In this document: positions 35,901 through 54,922 of the stretch, in pieces | How positions within the stretch are numbered: position 1 is the stretch's first letter | How the letters are laid out: every line of letters begins with the position of its first letter | Assembly: GCA_963966185.1 (NCBI GenBank) | Contig: CAWZYM010000283.1 | Location: 62,001-126,000, forward strand | DNA: 64,000 nucleotides | Direction: 5' to 3' | Source: Rhabditoides inermis | Lineage: Eukaryota; Nematoda; Chromadorea; Rhabditida; Rhabditidae | Position numbers and translations under genes: made by a program | Notes under the pieces: generated by a model | Told to the model about the DNA's origin: nothing | Database searches by the model: none | What the model saw: the letters and a program-made list of their open reading frames with translations, nothing else

Positions 35901-38900
35901 CTCCATATTTGCCACATCCTGTTCACTATTCTCACATATTGGTGTATGTTATGTCACGGCAGATAAACATTATTATAATATATAACCCACCAGCTGCATC
36001 AGCTCCGCCGCGTGGTCGGTCACGTATCGCGCCGGCAGACCGTTCACCAGGGCAGGCAGGATCAGAGCACTGCAAATTATAAAGAATACTATATATATAT
36101 ATATATATATATATTAAAAGTTGCCTAATGACCACCTTTCTGTCTTGTTAGAGAATTATTTTCATTCTTCTTAATAGTCAAGCTGCAATCGTCGTTCACC
36201 CTTCACCGAGAAGAATGAAAGCACCGCGAAAAAGCGGTAATACGCTTCAGATTATTCTCAAATAGGAAAGGTCGAGTGTATACATCAATCGCAACTTTGG
36301 ATTTTTCAGAAATAAAAAAAAATAAAACATTATACAATTAAATTAAAAAGGTCAGCTAACACGAGTCCAGACAGTATACGTTTCAACAGCTATCATAAAC
36401 GCAGCATGAAGTGGACACAATAATCTCACTAGTAACGGCTAATCACATCATCTTCGCCATCATCAAACATTCGCCCTGCGAGGGCTATATAAAATTTGCT
36501 ATGGTGCTTGTTTGTTTGTCGGTCACAACATGTAGCTCAATGACTATCACACCTAACAGCTCATACACTGAACTTAACATTCTTATGTTGACCGCATGCA
36601 ATCGTTTCATTTTCACACTCACACCTATACTTACCGTATGACTTTACTAACAACTTGACATAGCCTGAAAAACTTTTCACTCATATGCTCAGTCCATGTT
36701 TTAAGATGTGAATCACATACTGTAAACTTAGACACACGTCACTAGGACTCATTCCGATAACTCCTTATATGGGTTTATATGGAATTTCCAAAATTTCATA
36801 AGGACATAACTCAAGACTGAAGAAACAATTCACACTCAAACTACAAACTTAAGATCAACTAATCACTCTTAACAGACACACATTAACATAGGTTCCTATC
36901 TCATTTCCTTAAATGGGTTCACTAACAACTCGGTCCACTTCTATGTAAACCTACCTTCAAACTTTATATTTTGTCATGAAACTTGCACAGTAACATGAAA
37001 CATGCATGTTATTCACAGTTTTACAGTTTCGCTTCGAAAAACCAGTTCAAAAAAGTTTTACACAATTTTTCATTTTCTGACAGGATCAATCACGTAAGAT
37101 GCAAAACGCAAAAACCTTGAATATCTTTGTTAGTTTCAAAGACTAAAATTTCAAACTTCAGCTGATGATAGAAGACACTTGGCCGTTCACACCATTTCAA
37201 TTTCAAATAAATTTCATGATTCACTAGATCAACTACAATCCCTTACTACATAAGAGTTGAGACCTCGATTTTACACAGTAATTCATAACTCAAAAACTAA
37301 TATTCACTGACAAAGATTCAGATTTTTCGCTTCACTGTAGAAAGATTTCACTTTTTCAAAAAAAAAAACCTTGATTTTCAACTAAATGTGGCTCATTTTT
37401 GCAGTTGAGCATATTGACCGCTGACAGGATCAATCAGGCAAGATGCAAAACGTAAAATACAGTACAACTATGTTTCAGCTTCTTAGAAAAACTATTTTAA
37501 CTCTCTCATTCCTTTCACCAATGACACCTTAAGTCCTGGGTACCTGCCAGGTACCGTCTCACCTGTCGCCTCTCACATGTCACCTGAGATGAATTAGCAA
37601 AAACTTCAAATTTCACTTTACGACCCTGTAACTTTCGTCTAGATGAGAGTTGACACCTGGATTTTCCTATTTAATTATCACTACCATAATACTTTCATTC
37701 ATGAATTATTTCAGATTTAAAAAAAACTTTTCAATTTTATTTTTTCCAGTTTTCGTCTGTTTGAAACTGAAAATTGTACTAAAATTTATATCTCGGTTGG
37801 TTTTCAAGGTAGAACGTCCATACTTGGTACAAGTAACAAGAAAAACAAGTTCAACTTTTTTCGTAAACAACAACAGCAAACAAGTAAACAAACAAGTAAA
37901 CAACTCCAAATCTTCTGATTTTGATGTCTAATCGATACTAAATCAAACGGACATTTACGAACTAGTGTTTACCAGTTAGGTAAACGAATAAACAAAGTGG
38001 TAAACAACTCCAATACTTGAAATTCCGATGTCTGATGTGTACTAGACCCATAGGAGAGTTCAGATTTGATTTTTTGATGAGTTGACGCGGAGAGGCGAGC
38101 GCGCCGAAGGCGCGCGAGCCTCGGAGCGCAGTGCGGCGGCGAAGCCGCCGCCACTAGCGGGCCGGAGGCGAGCGAAGCGAGCCTCCGGCCCGCTAGTCTT
38201 ACAAATGTATTTGTCTTTTGCCCTCTATCTTAGCACATAATATATCTAATATCTATATCTACCGACGCCAATGTCCTACCATCCATTCGTGCGTATGCTC
38301 ACCGCGGTACGGATTCATACACTCGACATTCCACTCAATATATGTTTCGTACATATTCAAGAACCAACATGAAGCATACAGTCAATTAATCGCATCTCAT
38401 TTGCTGTCAGATTCACATACGTTTCCGAATGATTGCACACCTCCCACTTTCCTTGCGTACTCAACTCACATAGTGGTGCGAGGTGCGAGGTGCGAGGTCG
38501 TACATTCCAATTCCACAGTATACCTACTAACCCGCTCTCCATCATCCAATTGCCCATACATCGACCAAAAAACAACATGCTTACCTCGCTCCATCCGTGC
38601 GTACTCCCATAAAAGAGCGGGGTCATACATTAAACGAATCTGCGTTTCATTTATTTCAAGAATAAAGGAACGTTCGGTTCGACCAATCTTTCCTAATGCT
38701 GAACCCACCTCCTCCCCCCATTCTTGCGTACTCAGGGATGTGAGATCATACATACCACAGTCCCACACAGTACCTACTCACCCGCTCTCCTTCATCTAGT
38801 TGGACTCACCTCCTGCCCTCCATCCTCGCATACTCCCACAGTGGGGCGAGGTCCTCCCGCGAGTGCGCCCCGTAGCCCACACACTGAACGATCCACTGCG

Positions 38901-41900
38901 CGGCCGGCCAGGTCAGAGGAATCTGCAACAGGTATGCTACTTCGACGCTGAACTATTAATTGCTCCAACTACTATTTCTCGCATGATATTCATGCGGTGT
39001 AACGTAAATATGCGCAAACTTCTATTGTATATCAAGTGACACTATCAAGTGATGATAGTGCAGTGACACTGAATCATTCCACTGACTATCTGCCACTGAC
39101 TAGTAATAATAAATAAACTATCCGCCCCTGTTCATAACCAGCATCCAGCATCATACATCAGAATCGAGAAAAACCACCATTCCACCATTCACCTTATTTA
39201 AATCTACCGTATAGCCGTTGCTGACATCAGACAAGCGATATCGTCATGAGAGCTGCTGTGAACATGTCCCCATCATGAATGCTACCCATTCCCGCATCGC
39301 CACCATCTCTCATCTGCATAGAATTCATCTCCGTATAATCAAGGTCAACTCTGGGCGAGCAGAAGTGAAAGTGAAGAGAGGAGGCAGGGCTGCGTTTTTA
39401 GCCAGTGCCTGTTCAATGCAGTCCACGAAGAACTGCTGAGGAAGATGAAGTGGGACGACAAAGAGTACCTCAACCATCTACGGTATGCAGACGATGTGGT
39501 ACTGTGCGCGCGGAGTGAGGAGACTGCACAGGCAATGTTGAACGAGCTGATGAGTGGAGAAAGCGAACACTACGGGCTGCGAATCAGCCACAAGAAAACG
39601 AAGGAGTTCACACTAGGACCAAACCGGATTCTTCGAGGAGTGCCCCTAAAGATGGTCAGGTCGTTCCAGTATGTAGGAGTCGATATAAGCAAGGACAAGG
39701 ACGTGACAGAAATGGGAAGACGAATGGGCAGCGCATGGGGAGCTGCCAACAAACACCGACGGTTCCTGACGCATAGGAGAGTGCCGATGAAGAAGAAGCG
39801 AGCAGTGATGTACACGTGCGTGCTGCCGGGAGTCCTCTACGAAAGCGAGGCGTGGGCGCTGATAGAGGAACAGAAAAAGGGACTGCGGCGGATGCAGCGG
39901 AGAATGGAGCGAGCGATGCTGAATGTAGGAGCACTGCTGTACGAGGACTGACGGGAATGAAGGACGTGATGGAGATTGCTTAGAGGAGAAAGGCGAGCTG
40001 GGCGAGGTGGCCAACTTCAACAACCGTTGGTCGCGCCGACGCCGATTGACTGAGTGGGGGCCGTTTGGTCAGAAGAGGAGAGTGGGAGCGCCGTATGTGA
40101 AGTGGAGCGACGACTTGGAGGAGATGATGGAGCAACAAGGACTGAGCGGCGAGACCTGGACGAGTCTAGCAAGAAGTGCCGACTGCTACGAATGGAAACG
40201 AATAATGCTCACGGGACGAGCTCTATAGCGAACCAAACCATTGGATTGTGTATAGAAATCCTGGATATTACTTTTGATTTGGATTTTGATCACCTGACAA
40301 AATCATTACATTATAATCAAGCCCCTTGTCCTTTTCTCTCTTTCTCTTCCTCTGACCTGCTCCGGCAGCACCTCCCCCTGCATCCATTCGTGAAGGGCGC
40401 GCCAGTGCGGCGCCCGGTCCGCCGGCTCCACGCACATTGCAATCTGGAATACGGTAGCGGTAGGATACGGTAGGTTATAGGGTGATACGGTACGCAATCT
40501 GCAATCAGTAGAACGGTAGTATTCAATGTATTCATCATGTACACGAGTATGCGATTCTGAATAAATATTTGCTTTAATTCAAATGCAACAACCCAACAAC
40601 CATACGCCCACACCTTACAGTATAGCGGTTCAATGCGCAGCAGAATTCACAGAATTTGATACGAGAAACAAGAAACGTACAGCACCCCGTACCTTGCACA
40701 CGTACGCCCTGGCATATGCGGTGGCCACGGGGAAGGGCATCTTGCCTGCCATGGAAGTGAGCCGCAGCAGGTTCACCCTGAAACAGTACGTTCCTCATGC
40801 TCATCAGCCTCCTCTTTCAATATCAATCTCACTGCAATATGTTAACCGCAGCCAGTGACACTCCTCAATCAGATGCGTGGCGCAATTATTGACGAAGAAG
40901 ACTTTTCTATATCAAACAATCACACAAACCACTTGCCTCTATCTCTACCCTCACACGAACAATATGTTTCGCGCACCGGCTATCACTCAGATAAGTATGA
41001 ATGGCGCAATTCGAACACATTTTTCATTCTTCAAAAACATGTAATTTATTCAGAAACATTTAAAAATGAAGCCACCTGATATATGATATAGCCACTCAGA
41101 TGCATTTACAATATATATTAAAAACAACTTTTAAAAATAGAATTCACCTGAGCGCCGAGCTGTCGAGGAAGCGCATCACGGCGATCAGAGCCGTCTCCAC
41201 TGCGAAGAAAAACGATCAAAACACAAACCACAAAGTGTACGTATCAATGAATATATGAATAGTCGTGAATAAAAGTATCAACAATTTGACACAATTCGAC
41301 ACCGAATGAACTTTTGACGTATATAAATTCAGTTATTTCCACTTATGGACACAACAACCAAAAGCTGCTAGGTGGCCAATAGCCTCCTTTTCATAACATT
41401 ACTCATACTGTGCACGGCTCGGCCCGTTCATGGCGCGCTTATATCGCTTGTCACAGTCGCGCGCCGCGCCGCGTGGGAATCTTCAAAGGCAGCATGCACT
41501 GACTGCGGCGAGCGATCAGTGGGCCGAGCCGTGCTGTGTCCAACCTCGACTCCCCAACGGACACATGTCTATTGCCCCCAGTCCCTTCTTCTCTTCCATC
41601 ATAGAACCCGTATCCCGCAACCAAGACAGAAGCACTATAGAACGAATCGTTCGACAAATACTGAATACGACATAAGATTTGCCCATAAGTCCATAAGACT
41701 TTGGCCCACAGTATGCTTCATATCCTATCATGTGATGTCATACTCAGCTATAACGATTCCGGATAAACACTTGAACTTGGACAAAAAATTCCACCAAGCA
41801 CAGCAGGCACACTATAGAACGTCTCGTTCGACGAATCTTAGATACGGCAGAAGGCCCCACTCACCATAGAAGAATCCAACTTTTCAATCCATATTCGATG

Positions 41901-43055
41901 ATAACTGAATACAGACACCCCACTGACCGTAGAACCTCGGCAGGAGCTCCTTGATGTCGGCGATCTTGAGGAACCAGTTACGCGCAGTGTCCGCCGTCTC
42001 AGACAGCACGTCCTCCGAGGTGAACGCGAGTGGCAGGGGGGACTGACCGGCGCGCTGGCGCTCCTGGAACAAAATGGAAGTCTCTCTCTCTCTCTCTCTC
42101 TCTCATGGTCATAGACATTAAGAGTACTACAAACAAAAGAGCAGCGACGCGTGTTCACCATCCGCGTGCGGCGGTTGCTGGGCGCACAGTCAAGGACTAA
42201 CTCGCTGATTCTGACTGTATGACTGCCACGGCCACCCTGACTAATATGCTCAGCATTTCACTCATCTTATTCACTCAATAATAGCGGGAAACATAAAATT
42301 AAGGGATCTTAGTTAGTACCCCTCTCATGGTTATAGAACAACTGCGCAACATAACAGTCACTGAACAGGAATACTTGTCTCTTTGCTCACTTGTCACACT
42401 TTTCTCACTTGTCAGAAAAATCTCGTAACTCGAAAAATTAGTGAAGTGGACAAAAATCCCAAATGATTGACTGAATTTTACACGAGTTATGATTCGCAGG
42501 AAAGCTGACTGTAGCGAAAGATTTATAGCAAAACTGGTCAGCGGATCCGAACCCGCGACCCGTGATTGTCAGACGAAACTTTAACCAGTTGCGCCATAGA
42601 AGCAATGTCCTCTGACTGCTAATTCTGAGCGACCTCACTGCGTTTATCGAAAATAAATTACGGTCATTTCTTAACAATTTCTCGTGAAACGTAAGCTCGC
42701 GAAAACATGAAAGCTCTTAGTTACCGTATCATCCATTTGAAATTTTCGTGCCCGGACCCATCATGGGGAAGCTAGTGGGTCTTTTCAATTTTTTGCCGTC
42801 TTTAACTCGCCAGCGGTACAACATGAGCGTAGGGCGTAGCGTGACAGTGACACGCTTTGGTACGAGTTTTGATCATGCTTGCGGTTCCGAAGAAACATGT
42901 GATTGATTTCATTTATCGCCAGATACACACTGACCTGGTTGGCCTTGCCGAGCAGGCGCTCGTAGACGAGACGGCCGAACAGATCCAGCACGTCTGTGAC
43001 GAGAACCCACTGGAATGAGAGGGTGGGAAGGGGGGGAGAGAGGAGAGAGAGGGGG

Positions 43056-43104
<49 letters not shown>

Positions 43105-45183
43105 GACTCACCTGCGAGGGGTAGAACTGCGGCACGGGTGTGGTCGAAAGCGAGCGAGCCAGTTCCGTCACCAACTGCAAAGCACACTTTCCACGGATTG
43201 TACGATTCAATTCCCATACTAGATGAATAAGACACAAACACTAGTAACGATGAGTCGATGAACAAACAATGACACTCCTACAGTAACCTAATAATCGAGT
43301 ACAGTAACCCCCACTCAATAATACATCTCACTCACACACCTTGACCGCCTCGACGCGCTTGTTGTTGTTCCACGCTACCAGCAACAGCTCGCGCAGCTCG
43401 TTCACGTGCGAGACGTACTCCTCAAGGTGTAACAGTAACCTAGCAGCAAAAGTGATGCTTTCTCTGAGGTTGCCAACAGAATTCTCATCACCCGCAGTTA
43501 CCGTAACCCTGTTAGGTACAGTATCCGTACCTTCTGCGATAGGTCGGCGAGCTTCTTGAGGCCGGACATGTCGGAGAGCAGTTCGAGTCTGGAATGTGGG
43601 TATACATGGGGCTATCGGGTTATCGCACTGATGCTGGGAACTGCGAAACAATACTTGAAGCGTGGATGAAACGTAAATGAGACGAAAAAAAATAGAAGAG
43701 AAAAACGATGGGAAACACGACCATCCATTTGCATTACGTTATTATACATTACAGATAAGGAATGGGAAATCATCAAATCAACCAAGCTAGCGCATTGAAA
43801 ACTACCAAACTACCTGACTTGACCTACGGTAGGTCATAGGTTACACCTACGCGGATTTGTTCCGATACCTGTGCGCGGTTCTGTCGGTAACGGTGATGCG
43901 CGCCGCTTGCGTCGACAGGAACGAGGAGGACAGCGCCAGGCGGTCGCCGGTCGTGAACTCGGAGAGGATCTCCTGGCTAAATCGGAGTATGACGTACGAT
44001 CATGTATATACTCTGCGCCAGAGCGATAGTTTTCGATCTACCTCGCTTGCAGTTCGAAATACGGTGCCATAACCGTCTGCCTCTCTTTTTTTGCGCGCTA
44101 TTGCCGAGAGCTGACCCCACCGCACGCAGCTTATTGCGAGCATAGAACTATACGGTATCCATTTCGCGTGCGCTGCCAGTGTGAACTTGGACTGGATCTC
44201 TTGTCTGCGAACATGATAGTAATGTGATATGTACAGTTTTCATATAACTGTAAACTGTACACGTGAGAATAGCAAGCAAACTATGAGAGTTACCTACCGC
44301 AGCAGCGGCCAGGGTCGGCAGTCGGGCAGGTCGGGGGTGAGGATGAAGGCGTGCGAGGGAGACGACTCCAGCGTGTTCGCCAGGGTCACCTGGAAGAGAG
44401 AGCCTGAGTGAGGGAGTCGCCCTCGCCATTCACACACCCAAGCGAGGCGAGGAACGTCCTTTCATTGCAGCTCTATTATGTTTGATTTTTATAATTAGAA
44501 AAGCGCAGACATATAGATATAGATAGTATAGGTTGAGAACGGCCGTTAAATTATAGCCTGTCAGTTAAAGGCGTTTGATAGAAGAAGTGAAACATAAACA
44601 TAGTGGATCAAAGTAGAAAGTCAGTTCAGTACACGGTAAAAAATGTGAAATCACTAAATCACAAATCACACGCACCGACTTCTTCCTGTTCTCGTCCTGG
44701 GCGGGTAGCAGGGGCGCGGCGACCAAGGGCGGAGGTTCGTCCGGAGAGTCCGCGTTCTCCGCTGCGCCTATCAAGGTATCATTATATTGATTATTGATTT
44801 ATCGATTTATGTTGTATTCATTATAACAAGAAAAACAACAACAACGCACCGAGTGGATCGAAGAACTCTGGCTTGTCCGCCTTCTTCTCCTCCCTCACCT
44901 CGGGCTGCTGCGTCGCCTTGCGTCTGAAAAGGTTCGCTTCAGACTCGTCAGGAGTCTATATGAAATCGTAATATACGAAAATGACGTCACAATCTCATAC
45001 GAGGCGAAGACAGACGGGGACAAACAAATACAATTGAATCAAGGTGTGTAATTAGGGTGAGCTTTGAGTTCGAACCACACCCCACCTGAACAGCGAGGTT
45101 GTCTTGGCGGGCATGAGTGGATGGTGGATGACCGCCGAGGCGGTGGCCGGCGAGTGCTGCCACGCACTCAGCGACGACGACAT
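26741..45183 (-). CDS. VPS35L: VPS35L, large subunit of the Retriever endosomal recycling complex
   Basis: VPS35L (C16orf62) is a VPS35-like alpha-solenoid that scaffolds Retriever with VPS26C and VPS29 and, with the CCC complex, recycles cargo from endosomes. About 27 exons are readable. The first, 45086-45183, starts MSSSLSAWQHSP one base after a CTTCAG acceptor, then DKPEFFDPLG (44.85 kb). The solenoid follows: VPQFYPSQ|WVLVTDVLDLFGRLVYERLL (43.1-42.9 kb; human [24 protein letters not shown]), ARNWFLKIADIKELLPRFY (42.0 kb), VATAYARAYVCK (40.75 kb), WPAAQWIVQCVGYGAH (38.85 kb), VTIPSVRR (30.45 kb) and NDVLYGGSEE (28.95 kb; human NDSLYGG). The last exon ends DMEKVGMRV, stop at 26743-26741. 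These matches are specific. The C-terminal exons after 28.4 kb are less certain. Introns are swollen by LINEs, MITEs, foldback elements and microsatellites. Confidence 0.9.
26860..26925 (+). ncRNA. predicted 21U-RNA locus 1
   Basis: Box ACGTTTCA 26860-26867; CAAT ending in T at 26905, the predicted 5' end. In an intergenic/intronic gap near the VPS35L 3' end. Confidence 0.5.
26961..28218. mobile_element. 1.25-kb element with GCC-rich terminal inverted repeats
   Basis: Ends at 26964 and 28215 are inverted copies starting GGGGGCATGTTAGCTAGTGC, followed by (GCC)n(GTC)n and a TATTTAGCGTCAAAA block, about 100 bp per side. AAT flanks both ends (26961-26963 and 28216-28218), a possible target duplication. 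The interior has two tandem TTATAAGTGTCG modules near 27080-27150 and a tRNA-like segment. No transposase seen. The element separates a diverged copy of a VPS35L exon end (28219-28270) from the intact exon at about 28370-28500. Confidence 0.7.
27652..27735 (+). other. tRNA-like (SINE-type) module
   Basis: Contains an A-box-like AAGGCGCAGTGGTAGTG and a B-box GGTTCGATTCC at tRNA spacing, but I cannot fold a convincing acceptor or anticodon stem. Probably a tRNA-derived SINE or pol III promoter rather than a working tRNA. Confidence 0.4.
29298..29364 (+). ncRNA. predicted 21U-RNA locus 2
   Basis: Variant box ATGTTTCA 29298-29305; TAAT with T at 29344. VPS35L intron. Confidence 0.45.
31082..31149 (+). 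ncRNA. predicted 21U-RNA locus 3
   Basis: Box ACGTTTCA 31082-31089; CAAT with T at 31129. VPS35L intron. Confidence 0.5.
31450..31710. repeat. CT-rich tract in a VPS35L intron
   Basis: Pyrimidine repeat 31560-31700 abutting the exons at 31450-31552 and 31705-31800. Confidence 0.7.
31835..31901 (+). ncRNA. predicted 21U-RNA locus 4
   Basis: Box ACGTTTCA 31835-31842; TAAT with T at 31881. VPS35L intron. Confidence 0.5.
31973..32041. repeat. 34-bp hairpin with almost no spacer
   Basis: Arms 31973-32006 and 32008-32041 pair with two mismatches (CAAGTGAAGACTGTGACAG...). It lies next to the truncated left side of the MITE copy at 32.1-32.5 kb and has the same build as that element's internal hairpin. 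Confidence 0.8.
32111..32541. mobile_element. TTAA hairpin MITE, copy 1 (left end lost)
   Basis: Shares with 62152-62594 a body beginning ATTTCTCAATTTACAAAACT and ending AAATTTAGAGTGGTATG, then TTAA at 32538-32541. The expected left terminal repeat is missing. A perfect 25-bp hairpin (32340-32364 / 32375-32399) lies in the middle. It sits in a VPS35L intron. Confidence 0.8.
33294..33361 (+). ncRNA. predicted 21U-RNA locus 5
   Basis: Box 33294-33301 in a longer ACACAATCCACGTTTCACG block; CAAT with T at 33341. Confidence 0.5.
33427..33494 (+). ncRNA. predicted 21U-RNA locus 6
   Basis: Box 33427-33434 preceded by TGCACAATCT; CAAT with T at 33474. Similar to locus 5 over the whole promoter-to-T interval (CGGAAA, TGCC, GAGGTGAC shared), so the pair looks duplicated. 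Confidence 0.5.
33528..33594 (+). ncRNA. predicted 21U-RNA locus 7
   Basis: Variant box ATGTTTCA 33528-33535 after TTGCACAATCC; CAAT with T at 33574. Confidence 0.5.
34237..34303 (+). ncRNA. predicted 21U-RNA locus 8
   Basis: Box 34237-34244 after CTGCACAATCC; TAAT with T at 34283. Confidence 0.5.
34427..34494 (+). ncRNA. predicted 21U-RNA locus 9
   Basis: Box 34427-34434 after CTGCACAATCC; CAAT with T at 34474. Shares CAACATTCTC and ATCCAAACAAT with locus 7. Confidence 0.5.
34712..34795 (-). other. tRNA-like module
   Basis: The minus strand reads GTTATAGTGGATAGAGC (A-box-like) and GGGATCGAGCTC (B-box-like) at tRNA spacing. No proper acceptor stem; likely a tRNA-derived repeat. Confidence 0.4.
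35149..35540. repeat. (GGGAGA)n array in a VPS35L intron
   Basis: About 390 bp of purine hexamer repeat, directly beside the exon ending near 35110. Gives long Arg-Gly or Ser-Pro open frames that are not genes. Confidence 0.95.
35669..35735 (+). ncRNA. predicted 21U-RNA locus 10
   Basis: Variant box ATGTTTCA 35669-35676; TAAT with T at 35715. VPS35L intron. Confidence 0.45.
36120..38090. other. large AT-rich intron stretch
   Basis: No exon seen between the VPS35L exons at 35985-36068 and 38.8 kb, apart from one predicted 21U site. Contains a second and third copy of the CCGCTGACAGGATCAA dispersed repeat (about 37078 and 37418) and AAACAAGTAAACAA repeats near 37870-37900. Confidence 0.5.
36378..36444 (+). 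ncRNA. predicted 21U-RNA locus 11
   Basis: Box ACGTTTCA 36378-36385; TAAT with T at 36424. Large VPS35L intron. Confidence 0.5.
38092..38197. repeat. three tandem GC-rich hairpins with GAA-containing loops
   Basis: Hairpin 1: 38092-38105 / 38109-38122, loop GAA, small internal mismatch. Hairpin 2: 38133-38140 / 38144-38151, perfect, loop GAA. Hairpin 3: 17-bp perfect stem 38153-38169 / 38181-38197, loop GAGCGAAGCGA. Two contain GCGAAGC, known as an unusually stable DNA mini-hairpin. The island is strikingly GC-rich in an AT-rich intron. Confidence 0.85.
38268..38811 (-). repeat. decayed tandem copies of a VPS35L exon end
   Basis: The functional exon 38812-38921 ends (minus strand) DLAPLWEYARMEGRR at a splice donor. 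Downstream copies at about 38705-38740, 38580-38625 (DPALLWEYARMER with a GTAA donor), 38440-38490 and 38268-38300 keep parts of this coding end and donor with a period of roughly 110-170 bp. They look like repeated partial exon duplications. Confidence 0.65.
38642..38707 (+). ncRNA. predicted 21U-RNA locus 12
   Basis: Variant box GCGTTTCA 38642-38649; CAAT with T at 38687. Lies among decayed exon copies. Confidence 0.4.
39330..40310 (+). mobile_element. 5'-truncated LINE reverse-transcriptase fragment, frameshifted
   Basis: Reads RRQGCVFSQCLFNAVHEELL, then HLRYADDVVLCARSEE (RT catalytic YADD), ISHKKTKEF, YVGVDISKDKD and AVMYTCVLPGVLYESEAW. A stop at 39949-39951 is followed by a further LINE-like piece to 40228 (RVGAPYVKWSDDLEEMM). 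The 3' end has a GATTTGGATTTTGAT tail. Inserted in a VPS35L intron, opposite in sense to the host gene. Confidence 0.85.
40964..41030 (+). ncRNA. predicted 21U-RNA locus 13
   Basis: Variant box ATGTTTCG 40964-40971; CAAT with T at 41010. Confidence 0.4.
41239..41305 (+). ncRNA. predicted 21U-RNA locus 14
   Basis: Variant box ACGTATCA 41239-41246; CAAT with T at 41285. Confidence 0.35.
42524..42608 (-). other. tRNA-like module
   Basis: The minus strand reads TATGGCGCAACTGGTTA (A-box) and GCGGGTTCGGATCCGC (B-box with a T-arm-like palindrome). No full cloverleaf was found; probably tRNA-derived. Confidence 0.45.
42626..42692 (-). ncRNA. predicted 21U-RNA locus 15
   Basis: Box ACGTTTCA on the minus strand (42692-42685); CGAT with T at 42646. 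Confidence 0.45.
43607..43674 (-). ncRNA. predicted 21U-RNA locus 16
   Basis: Minus-strand box 43674-43667; CAGT with T at 43627. Confidence 0.45.
44530..44595 (-). ncRNA. predicted 21U-RNA locus 17
   Basis: Minus-strand variant box ATGTTTCA 44595-44588; TAAT with T at 44550. Confidence 0.4.
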
Positions 45184-45189
45184 GCTGAA

Positions 45190-45506
45190 GCGAATGTAAT
45201 ATATGTAATAATATGACTATATGATATCTCATCCAAGTATCATAGATTTTATAAAATAAAATTTGAAAATTGATCAATAAAACAATTATAAACACAATAA
45301 AACAAAAAAGGAAATTGTTTACATTTGTGGTGCAACTTCGCTAGGGTGGCATAAGGAAGGGCGGGATTCTCAGTGGGGCGAGATGAAGAATCACTCACTC
45401 ACCACAGGAATAGAAATATATTTCACATTTTAATTAATTAAGGAATAATTAAATTATTTTAAAAGATCAATGAAGTACCAACATATTTTTAAATCGATTC
45501 TGTTCA

Positions 45507-45593
<87 letters not shown>

Positions 45594-46285
45594 GTAAGTC
45601 GTTCACTTTTCAGTAATATTGTAGTAAAATCTTATTTTTTTGGAATTTTAGTAAAGTTTTTACTGCAATTGTAGTACAACTGAATTCGCAAGTTATTCTT
45701 GTATCTTATTGGTATACAAAAACGAAACATATGTGTGAACTATTTTCCCCAGACAGAATATTCTTCAGTCAACGTCAAAAAACATGCCAAAAACAAAATA
45801 ATGAGGCCAGACAGAGTGCCTGCTGAAATAATTAATGAGAATAGATTTAGAATAATTGAGAATCAGGTAAATTAAAGAAATTTCCATGATTGTTGAATAG
45901 TGGTTACATTTTGGCAATATGAATAGCAAGAGTTGAGCCAGTGAGCGTCTACTCTGAAGCGAGAGGGATACCACTTCACCTGTTAATGTTGGGGTGAACA
46001 TGCATCCAAGAAGCCCGTATGAAATCCATTTCTAACTCCTCTCCTGGACCCTCTTACAGAGAAGAGGTGCTCATTTGATCCTCCCATGGCCCAGCCGATG
46101 TGATCTATGATTGTGCGAGAGTATCCGATATATTCCCAACACGCATGAACATGATTTCCAAAATCTTTATGAACATATAACATATTTACATATATTGCAC
46201 ATTTTGATACGGCTTATATTTATCCGCGAGGTCGCATCGGTTCTGAAAAAAGTTTACTTCATTTTTCCAGATAAAAAGATCAATA
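45190..46285. other. gap between VPS35L and the upstream minus-strand gene
   Basis: No clear exon. If the last exon at 46289-46360 uses the GGTGCG donor at its end, it could splice to the VPS35L first exon, so I cannot exclude that the two are one transcription unit. Confidence 0.4.
45512..45590. repeat. (AT)n microsatellite
   Basis: About 75 bp of pure AT dinucleotide in the gap upstream of the VPS35L first exon. A shorter one lies at about 36091-36114 and another at 914-946. Confidence 0.98.
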
Positions 46286-46288
46286 ACG

Positions 46289-54471
<8,183 letters not shown>

Positions 54472-54922
54472 AATCCACGCTATCTCACCACCCTCTCACC
54501 AACTGATCGCGCACCGCACAGTTTTTGCTAACAATATTCATGAACGTGAGTCAGGTGGATAGTGGATATATCAAAGTCGGGGCATGTCCAAAGACGTTTA
54601 TCAAATAGGCTACTAAAATAATATCTTCCTCGTATTTGCGCGCGCGAAATTGAATAATAACACAACTAAAACGAACCGAGAGCAGCGTATATGGGAGGGT
54701 AAAACAATCGAGGCAAGTGAACGAGGCAAAATATGAGGAGGCAGTAGCCAGTAGATCTATATATTCGAAAGTCCTGAGCGAATATGAGAGAGAGTGTGTC
54801 TGATACAAACGAATAGAGTGAAAACGGAACGCGTATACAATACACAATAGCTATACTGGTATAGCAGCACTAGACTAGAGATTCGCAAACACAAAATGGG
54901 TCGAGTGTCCGGACGTGTCGGC

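Noticed and set aside
45983..46183. Minus-strand open frame upstream of VPS35L
   Set aside because: No splice-consistent borders and no recognised domain; treated as intergenic or intronic.
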